Shown here: piece after piece, positions 57,811 through 64,000 of the stretch
Position numbering within the stretch: position 1 is the stretch's first letter
How the letters are laid out: each line of letters opens with the position of its first letter
Assembly (NCBI GenBank): GCA_021298155.1
Contig: JAJTEN010000006.1
Span: 34,436-98,435 of the forward strand
Origin: Sphingobacteriales bacterium
Lineage (GTDB): Bacteria > Bacteroidota > Bacteroidia > UKL13-3
Length of the DNA stretch: 64,000 nt
Direction of reading: 5' to 3'
The notes under the pieces: model-generated
Seen by the model: only the letters and a program-made list of their open reading frames with translations
The model's database searches: none
Told to the model about the DNA's origin: nothing
Program-made: the position numbers and the translations under genes

Positions 57811-58408
57811 GAAACTGTTGGCTGTTAGCTTTTGGCTATTGGCTTTTGGTGCTTGTATTGAGAACACAGAAGACCCTGCCTATAGACAAGAATTAGCCAG
57901 TGAAAGAATGGCTATTAATGAACAGTTTTTTAACCCCAAAGAATCGCCTTTGGATAGCTTATTATTCTATACATTTAAAGGAGTAAAATTCTTTCCTATT
58001 CAAGAACAATATCGTGTGAAGGCAAAGCTTAGCATACTTAAAACCGATAGTGTGTTTGAGCTTCCTCACTCTCACAATGCCACCAAACCATACAAACAAT
58101 ATGCAGTGGCTAGCTTTGAATTACTAGGTAAAAATTATGAACTATTCGTATTAGAGCAAGTTGTAAAAAAACCTGGGGCCGAAAATTATTTATTATTGCC
58201 TTTTACAGACGCCACAAGTGGTTCAGAAACATACGGCGGTGGGCGATATATAGATTTAGATAAATCAGCAGGTACAGAAGTAACTATTGATTTTAACAAA
58301 GCATACAATCCTTACTGTTTATATAACAGTAAATATACTTGTCCTATTCCGCCCAAAGAAAACAGATTGCCAATACGCGTTGAAGCCGGCATGAAAGCAG
58401 AACTATAG
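57785..58408 (+). CDS. DUF1684-like lipoprotein
   Basis: MQKALRYNRKLLAVSFWLLAFGAC lipoprotein signal; ENYLLLPFTDATSGSETYGGGRYIDL; AYNPYCLYN. Confidence 0.8.
   Translation: MQKALRYNRKLLAVSFWLLAFGACIENTEDPAYRQELASERMAINEQFFNPKESPLDSLLFYTFKGVKFFPIQEQYRVKAKLSILKTDSVFELPHSHNATKPYKQYAVASFELLGKNYELFVLEQVVKKPGAENYLLLPFTDATSGSETYGGGRYIDLDKSAGTEVTIDFNKAYNPYCLYNSKYTCPIPPKENRLPIRVEAGMKAEL
57813..57854 (+). repeat. Heptad array, GGCTTTT family, inside the lipoprotein signal-peptide coding region
   Basis: AACTGTT|GGCTGTT|AGCTTTT|GGCTATT|GGCTTTT|GGTGCTT, starting 2 nt after the previous gene's TAG. Confidence 0.85.
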
Positions 58409-58463
58409 GTCGATAGTCCATGGTCTATAGTTTATGGTACAATGTTAATAGTTGATAGTTTTT
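58408..58463 (-). repeat. Heptad array, CTATGGA family, left arm, eight units
   Basis: GGTCGAT|AGTCCAT|GGTCTAT|AGTTTAT|GGTACAA|TGTTAAT|AGTTGAT|AGTTTTT starting on the last base of the TAG. Confidence 0.9.
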
Positions 58464-58560
58464 TGCAAGTTTAAAATAAAGAAATTGGTGTTCCTCTGGT
58501 AAAATAACCGCTTCAAATTACTGAATTTCTTAAATAAAAATAATTGGAACCATGGTTAAA

Positions 58561-58609
58561 ATGAACTATCAACTATGGTCTATGGACTATGGTCTATGGA
58601 CTATCGACT
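58561..58609 (+). repeat. Heptad array, CTATGGA family, right arm, seven units
   Basis: ATGAACT|ATCAACT|ATGGTCT|ATGGACT|ATGGTCT|ATGGACT|ATCGACT then CTA (stop of the minus gene). Confidence 0.95.
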
Positions 58610-59737
58610 CTACCTATACAAACTAAACAACATACGGGCATCGAAAATATAAGCTTTTTGCAGGTTTGAGTTTAGGTTCAGGCCAAACATTAAGTGTTTA
58701 TTTAGTTTGTAATTAATACCAAAACGGTGGTAAAATCTGCCCACAAACTCTTTGGGAATTTCATTGTGTAAATAATATCCCAATTGCTGCGAAAATATCA
58801 TACGGTTAAACAAAAATTCGTGCCCCGCTAAAAGACCAAGGAGTCTCACGTCAAAAGTATTGGCATAATAAATATTGTGACGCTTTAAGGCAAAATCCAT
58901 ACTCTCATCTTTAAAAGCCTCCACACCCAATGTCCATGCATGCAAATTGCTGGTTCTATAGGATGCATTGAGCATTAATCCATATGTCCAAAACCGCAGG
59001 TGTTTATAATCAGACAATGATTTATTAGAAATGGATACACCCATATCAACACGCCACTTTTGGGGGTAAGTTAACACCTTGCCAAAAGCCCTTTTTTGCT
59101 GAACCAATTGCCGCTCATATCCGATCCCTATATATGGGTAATTTAATCCGAAATTGGGGTTACGCGTATTTCCATTAGAAAAATGTCCGTAAGAAACACT
59201 AGCCAACACGGCTTGTTTGGCATTGATAGCCACATGCGCATGCAAACCCAAACCCAAATAACCATTAAACAACCAGCTATACGTATAATTAATGGGATTG
59301 CTCACAGCATTCCAAGGCTTACTTCCATAATTTAAGCCACCGGCAGCCCTTAGGCGCAAAGAAAACTTTGGCTTATCTATTAAAAATGGTTCTATAAAAT
59401 AACTTAGGTTTAAAACCTGACCCAAATCTGAATGAGAAAATTTTACATACTGCAAACTATATCCAGAATTATATTTAATACCGGCCCACTCAAGCGCTTT
59501 CTTATCTGTTCTGTACCTATTTAAATCTATTTGAAAACCAAATCCAGTAACACCTTTATAATGTTTTATTGCTTTATCATGTGCAAAAACAGAGGCATAA
59601 ATAGGCATACCAGATAAGGCGTAAGTAATCTCTTTTGTTTGCTTGGGTTCAGACAAATTTTTATTCAATTCTTGGGCAAGCAATAACCCAGGAAATAGTA
59701 TAATTACAATACAGAAAATAACTGTTTTAATTGGCAT
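58610..59737 (-). CDS. Acyloxyacyl hydrolase / PagL-like outer membrane protein
   Basis: GVTGFGFQIDLN...SYGHFSNGNTRNPNFGLNYPYIGIGYER resembles the PagL HxSN...N region. Confidence 0.75.
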   Translation of the reverse strand: MPIKTVIFCIVIILFPGLLLAQELNKNLSEPKQTKEITYALSGMPIYASVFAHDKAIKHYKGVTGFGFQIDLNRYRTDKKALEWAGIKYNSGYSLQYVKFSHSDLGQVLNLSYFIEPFLIDKPKFSLRLRAAGGLNYGSKPWNAVSNPINYTYSWLFNGYLGLGLHAHVAINAKQAVLASVSYGHFSNGNTRNPNFGLNYPYIGIGYERQLVQQKRAFGKVLTYPQKWRVDMGVSISNKSLSDYKHLRFWTYGLMLNASYRTSNLHAWTLGVEAFKDESMDFALKRHNIYYANTFDVRLLGLLAGHEFLFNRMIFSQQLGYYLHNEIPKEFVGRFYHRFGINYKLNKHLMFGLNLNSNLQKAYIFDARMLFSLYR

Positions 59738-61086
59738 TACTGCGCTTTATTCTTCATGTAAAAATAAACTGGCACACCCAACAAAACAATACCCAAGCCA
59801 CCAAAACTAAACTGCGGTTTATAATATAATAAGCTTATGCAAATAACTAGGGCAATTATAATATATAAAGCGGGCACAATTGGATAAGCAAAAACCTTGT
59901 AAGGCCTCATTAAATTTGGCATTTTGGAACGCAATACAAATACTCCAGCTACCGTTAAAATATAAAAAATAAGCACTGCAAACACCACATAATCTAACAA
60001 ATCCCCATATGAACCACTAAGGGTAAGCAGGCTTGTCCACACAGCCTGCATAATCAGTGCTTTTTGTGGTGCTTGCTGTTTGTTTAGGGTAGCAGCAGAT
60101 TTTATAAAATATCCATCCTTGGCCATGGCATAAAACACACGTGCACCACTTAAAGCTAATCCGTTTATGCAGCCAAAAGTAGAAATCATTATTACAATGG
60201 CCATCACAATGGCGCCTAATTCACCAAAAACAGTATTCATTAAAACTGTACCAACCCTATCAAATTCGGCGCCTTCAATTTGTGCACTACTCAGTGCTTT
60301 CACATAAACTAAATTACAAAGAATATATAAAACGGTAACGCCACCTGTACCTAAAACTAAGGCACGTGGTAAATTTTTCTCGGGCTTTTCAATTTCACTG
60401 GCAGTAAAGGTGATGTTGTTCCAGGCATCGCTAGAAAAAATTGAGCCCACCAAAGCAGCGGCAAACAATCCTATCCCTAAGCCCTCTAAGGATAGATTAT
60501 TCCAATCCCATTGCCAATTTACAGTAGGATTTTTAAAAGCAAAATACACCCCAGCAATAATTACAAAAATGAGTGCAACAATTTTACTAATCGTAAATAC
60601 GTTCTGAACCAAAGCTCCCGATTTAACCGATCTAAAATTACTCAAGGTAAGTATCCAAATAACGGCAATACCCAATAATTGAACCGTACTCATTGAAAAA
60701 TCACCTAGGCTTAGCAATACATTTTTCTCTGAAATGACCGGAAATAACACACCGGTAAACTTAGCAAAAGCAACGGCTACAGCCGCAATAGTGCCCGTTT
60801 GAATAACTGTAAAGAGTGTCCAACCATATAAAAAACCATACATTTTACCATAGGCTTCTTTTAAATAAACATATTGTCCGCCCGCCTTTGGCATAGCAGC
60901 GCCGAGCTCTGCATAACTTAAAGCACCCAGTAAGGTAAGTAAGCCTGTTATAACCCATGCCAAAAGCAAATTTTCTATGCTACCTAAGTCGCGCAGCATG
61001 GCGGCAGAAACAATAAAAATTCCCGAACCAATCATGCTACCCATAACAATCATGGTGCTATCTAATACATTTAATTTTTTGCTCAT
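59737..61086 (-). CDS. APC family amino acid permease
   Basis: MGSMIGSGIFIVSAAMLRDLG; GGQYVYLKEAYGKM; ~12 TM pattern. Confidence 0.92.
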   Translation of the reverse strand: MSKKLNVLDSTMIVMGSMIGSGIFIVSAAMLRDLGSIENLLLAWVITGLLTLLGALSYAELGAAMPKAGGQYVYLKEAYGKMYGFLYGWTLFTVIQTGTIAAVAVAFAKFTGVLFPVISEKNVLLSLGDFSMSTVQLLGIAVIWILTLSNFRSVKSGALVQNVFTISKIVALIFVIIAGVYFAFKNPTVNWQWDWNNLSLEGLGIGLFAAALVGSIFSSDAWNNITFTASEIEKPEKNLPRALVLGTGGVTVLYILCNLVYVKALSSAQIEGAEFDRVGTVLMNTVFGELGAIVMAIVIMISTFGCINGLALSGARVFYAMAKDGYFIKSAATLNKQQAPQKALIMQAVWTSLLTLSGSYGDLLDYVVFAVLIFYILTVAGVFVLRSKMPNLMRPYKVFAYPIVPALYIIIALVICISLLYYKPQFSFGGLGIVLLGVPVYFYMKNKAQ

Positions 61087-61091
61087 ATCAA

Positions 61092-61583
61092 TTATACGTA
61101 TGCTTGCACTTTAGGAATCCAATTTTCATTGGGTTCAATCAAAATACCCTTTACACCAACTGCTTCGCCGCAAGCAATATCGCGTGGTTTATCACCTATA
61201 AAAATAGAATTTTCCGGACTAATTCCATGTTTACTCAGGGCCTTTTCTACCAAGAGAGAAGCTGGTTTTCGGCATAAACAGTGGCCAAATTCTGGGTGGT
61301 GTGGACAATAATACACGTCATGAAATTGAATGCCGTGTTTTTGCAATTCAAATTGCATAAAATTATGCATTTTAGTTAATTCGGCTTCATCATACAAACC
61401 CTTGGCAATACCCCCTTGGTTGGTGATTACAATAAAAATAAACCCGGCATCTCTTAAAAGCTGTAAACCCGCTGCCACGTGAGGCAAAATTTCAAAATCC
61501 TCCAAACGAGAAATATAATCGCCACGCTCTACGTTTATTACGCCATCTCTGTCTAAAAATACGGCTTTTTTTTCTGTATTCAT
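61092..61583 (-). CDS. gmhB: D,D-heptose 1,7-bisphosphate 7-phosphatase (HAD family)
   Basis: AVFLDRDGVIN; VITNQGGIAKGLYDEAEL; YYCPHHPEFGHCLCRKP. Confidence 0.88.
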   Translation of the reverse strand: MNTEKKAVFLDRDGVINVERGDYISRLEDFEILPHVAAGLQLLRDAGFIFIVITNQGGIAKGLYDEAELTKMHNFMQFELQKHGIQFHDVYYCPHHPEFGHCLCRKPASLLVEKALSKHGISPENSIFIGDKPRDIACGEAVGVKGILIEPNENWIPKVQAYV

Positions 61584-61642
61584 ACGCGCTAAGTACGTAA
61601 ATATTCGTTAAATATTGAATATTTGCAGCGAAAAACTTAAGT

Positions 61643-62386
61643 TTGAAAACCTTGTCGAAAAAGATTGTCATCATACCCACCTACAACGAACGCGAAAATA
61701 TTGAGGAAATCATTCGTGCCGTTTTCGCTTTGCAACAGTCTTTCGATGTTCTCATTGTAGATGATAATTCACCTGATGGCACAGCAAGTATTGTAAAAAA
61801 CCTGCAAGCAAATGAGTTTAAACTCAATCTCCATATTTTAGAACGCCAAGTAAAAAACGGATTAGGTACAGCTTACATTGAAGGATTTAAGTGGTGTTTA
61901 AAAAACGACTACGAATTTATCTTTGAAATGGACGCAGATTTTTCACACAATCCAAACGATTTACCCAAATTATATGAAGCTTTGTGTAATGGCGCAGATG
62001 TATCTATTGGTTCGCGCTACAAAACAGGCGTAAACGTGGTAAATTGGCCAATGAGTAGGGTTATGTTAAGTTATTTTGCAAGCGCCTATGTTCGGTTTAT
62101 AACAGGCTTAGAAATTCGCGATACCACAGCTGGATTTGTAGGATATAGAAGTAGGGTGCTTAGCACCATTGCCCTAGATGAAATAAAGTTTAGGGGCTAT
62201 GCCTTTCAAATAGAAATGAAATACACAGCCCATAAACATGGTTTTACAATAGAAGAAGTTCCCATCATTTTTACCGACCGCACCAAAGGTGAATCCAAAA
62301 TAAGTAATGGCATTATCCAAGAAGCTATTATTGGTGTGGTAAGTATGAAGCTAAAATCTTTTTTTAAGAAGTATGAGAAATTATGA
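61643..62386 (+). CDS. Polyprenol/dolichyl-phosphate mannose synthase-like glycosyltransferase
   Basis: VIIPTYNERENIEEII; DDNSPDGTASIVK; FEMDADFSHNP; TTG start assumed. Confidence 0.9.
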   Translation: MKTLSKKIVIIPTYNERENIEEIIRAVFALQQSFDVLIVDDNSPDGTASIVKNLQANEFKLNLHILERQVKNGLGTAYIEGFKWCLKNDYEFIFEMDADFSHNPNDLPKLYEALCNGADVSIGSRYKTGVNVVNWPMSRVMLSYFASAYVRFITGLEIRDTTAGFVGYRSRVLSTIALDEIKFRGYAFQIEMKYTAHKHGFTIEEVPIIFTDRTKGESKISNGIIQEAIIGVVSMKLKSFFKKYEKL

Positions 62387-62400
62387 AGTATGAAGTAAAA
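62381..62400 (-). repeat. Short heptad array, (T/G)TATGAA family, overlapping the glycosyltransferase stop codon
   Basis: TTATGAA|GTATGAA|GTAAAA with TGA at 62384-62386. Confidence 0.55.
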
Positions 62401-62421
62401 CAAATTCTGCTTTCATGGAGG

Positions 62422-62444
62422 TTTCTCGCTGCGCTCGAAATGAC
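62422..62444. repeat. GC-richer motif TTTCTCGCTGCGCTCGAAATGAC in a convergent intergenic region
   Basis: Partly self-complementary TTTC..GAAA flanks; single copy here. Confidence 0.4.
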
Positions 62445-62477
62445 TATCGTTTCTTTATAAACAGGCAAAGCAAAATA

Positions 62478-62534
62478 ATTACGAATGAAAGGCAAATTCT
62501 ACCTTCCATTCGTAATCCGTAATTCGTAATTAAT
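62478..62534 (+). repeat. Heptad array, AATTCGT family, with 15-bp stem hairpin (62478-62492 / 62502-62516)
   Basis: ATTACGAATGAAAGG-caaattcta-CCTTCCATTCGTAAT; CATTCGT|AATCCGT|AATTCGT|AATTAAT over the stop at 62530-62532. Confidence 0.85.
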
Positions 62535-63120
62535 TAACAATTAAAGGAAACTGCACTTCAATATCAGAGCTTCCGGCATTAATACCATTGGTTTTTGGGT
62601 CTGAATTGGTATAGTGTTTTAACACACATTTTAAATTGCCCGCACCCATCACATCTGGTGTAGTAATTGTTAAACGTAGCCCTAATTCCATAGCTGGCGT
62701 TTGTGTATCAAAATCTAAAACCTGCAGCAATACACTTGGAATAGTACTGGTATAAATAAACCTATGTACATGACATGCAGTTCTAATAGATTCTGTTAAA
62801 TTTTTTGCGGGTGTAGCACTTTCATCCAATACTTCCGTAAAAACGTTGTATACCTTACCCTGCTTTAATAGAATAGAATCCACTGCAATCGCCGATCCTG
62901 GTCCACCCACCTGCTTCCAAACATACCTTACGGTATCTAAAGAGCCCTGCTCAATCATATTCAATCTAACAGTTGTAATTAATTCATTCTCGTGATCGTG
63001 GTTGTGATCATCATGGTCATGGTCATCGTGCTTAGAACAAGCCGTTGTGCCTAACATAAAAATACCTGCTAATAGCAATGTAAAGAAACTTAATGTGTTG
63101 TTTTTAATACTGTTTTTCAT
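62530..63120 (-). CDS. His/Asp-rich lipoprotein associated with a TonB receptor (putative metal-binding)
   Basis: Lipobox GTTACSKHDDHDHDDHNHDHENELITTVRLNM. Confidence 0.7.
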   Translation of the reverse strand: MKNSIKNNTLSFFTLLLAGIFMLGTTACSKHDDHDHDDHNHDHENELITTVRLNMIEQGSLDTVRYVWKQVGGPGSAIAVDSILLKQGKVYNVFTEVLDESATPAKNLTESIRTACHVHRFIYTSTIPSVLLQVLDFDTQTPAMELGLRLTITTPDVMGAGNLKCVLKHYTNSDPKTNGINAGSSDIEVQFPLIVN

Positions 63121-63126
63121 AAAAAT

Positions 63127-64000
63127 TTAAATTGGAATGTGTAATCGTAAAATAAAATTAACACCGGGTTCATCTGTAAAATACCTAAACCTGCTTAGAT
63201 AATCCCGGTAATGTGTGTTTAGCAGGTTGTTAATAGTCACATGTAAATTCCAGGCTTTCCATTTTGGATGAACCAAATACGAAAAACCCAAATTCAGTTG
63301 AAATAAGGCATAGGCTTCAGGGGGTTCTTTAAAATCTAATTGCGCTTCAAATCTGTGTTGCCTAGCCACCCATAAGCTACGCAACTCTACATAGGGTTGA
63401 GCCATTTTTTTATAGCCTTTAAAAGCATAAGCCAAGCTATGTTCCATACTATTGGCTGGCATTAAAAATAAGGCTTCTTGCAAACGCAAATCTTGTCCGT
63501 AAATCTGGCTGAACCTACTCTCCCATTGCCACCCTTGCTCAGGCTTATATGTTAATGCAGCATCAACACCCGCAATAAGCGCTCTTGTTTGGGTAAACAT
63601 AAAGGCGGGAAAAGCGCCACGAATGGTTAAAATTGGATCAGCCAAGGGTCTTTTATAGATATAGTTTTCAAACAACTGCGCGTACATACTGCCTTCTACT
63701 TGCCAGTTTTTATAACTCTTTTTCACATCCCACTCCAGCATCCAGGCGCGTTCTGGCGCCAAATTGCTATCACCAATTTCAAAACTAGCCAATCCATAAT
63801 GCAGGCCATAACTATACAATTCATTCAATGCTGGTGGTCGCCAGGCACTTTGCACACTTAATGTATGTTGCCAGTTTTTTGGACCCGTATAAACATAAGT
63901 TATCCCTGCATTTAGTCCCCCAAAGTCTTTGGCATACGCATAGGTTTGTCCAAACCTCCTAAAAGTAGGCACATCTAATTTTCTATAATCGTACCGTAAT
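63127..64000 (-). CDS. TonB-dependent receptor, C-terminal part (continues beyond window)
   Basis: NAGITYVYTGPKNWQHTLSVQSAWRPPALNELYSYGLHYGLASFEIGD; LNLGFSYLVHPKWKAWNLHVTINNLLNTHYRDYLSRFRYFTDEPGVNF; frame stays open to base 64000. Confidence 0.88.
   Translation of the reverse strand, partial: LRYDYRKLDVPTFRRFGQTYAYAKDFGGLNAGITYVYTGPKNWQHTLSVQSAWRPPALNELYSYGLHYGLASFEIGDSNLAPERAWMLEWDVKKSYKNWQVEGSMYAQLFENYIYKRPLADPILTIRGAFPAFMFTQTRALIAGVDAALTYKPEQGWQWESRFSQIYGQDLRLQEALFLMPANSMEHSLAYAFKGYKKMAQPYVELRSLWVARQHRFEAQLDFKEPPEAYALFQLNLGFSYLVHPKWKAWNLHVTINNLLNTHYRDYLSRFRYFTDEPGVNFILRLHIPI

Noticed and set aside
27136-62534. Heptad arrays as remnants of an insertion sequence or MITE
   Set aside because: No target-site duplications recognised, no transposase, and word sequence differs between loci while only the period is shared.
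1-64000. tRNA, rRNA or other structured ncRNA genes
   Set aside because: No cloverleaf or rRNA signatures recognised by eye; tRNAscan-SE and Infernal would be decisive.

Overview
This 64 kb window is a gene-dense, AT-rich chromosomal segment of a Bacteroidota bacterium. The lineage call rests on a T9SS sorting domain, GSIII glutamine synthetase, PorE-like OmpA/PD40 proteins, a TonB receptor, an Omp28 family protein and TAnnTTTG promoters. From left to right it carries: the dcw start on the minus strand (mraZ-rsmH-ftsL-like-PBP-murE partial); an interrupted O-antigen ligase; pheT-(coiled coil)-zapA-rny; polA; ftcD; a small serine hydrolase/DHFR-like/pentapeptide cluster; a fatty acid desaturase; a frameshifted gpmI; thyA; pyruvate dehydrogenase E2; ppx; glnA type III; two tandem OmpA-family proteins; a purM-like gene; galE-rfbB-rfbA and sugar genes; sucA; lptC; coaX; birA; rsfS; Omp28; a DUF1684 lipoprotein; an APC permease; gmhB; a dolichyl-phosphate-mannose-synthase-like gene; and a His/Asp-rich lipoprotein next to a TonB receptor. 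I saw no rRNA, tRNA, CRISPR or transposase. The most unusual signal is a set of intergenic arrays with a strict 7-bp period. They use several different heptamer words (CTATGGA, TTAACAC, AATTCGT, ATTCGAA, CAAAGGC/GCACAAA, GGCTTTT). They often occur as opposed (inverted) pairs, run outward toward the flanking genes and butt against stop codons or start codons. One array is translated as the signal peptide of a lipoprotein. Other notable items: a 16-bp tandem duplication that frameshifts gpmI, two in-frame stops four codons apart in the O-antigen ligase, and an uncalled 55-aa membrane protein coupled to lptC.
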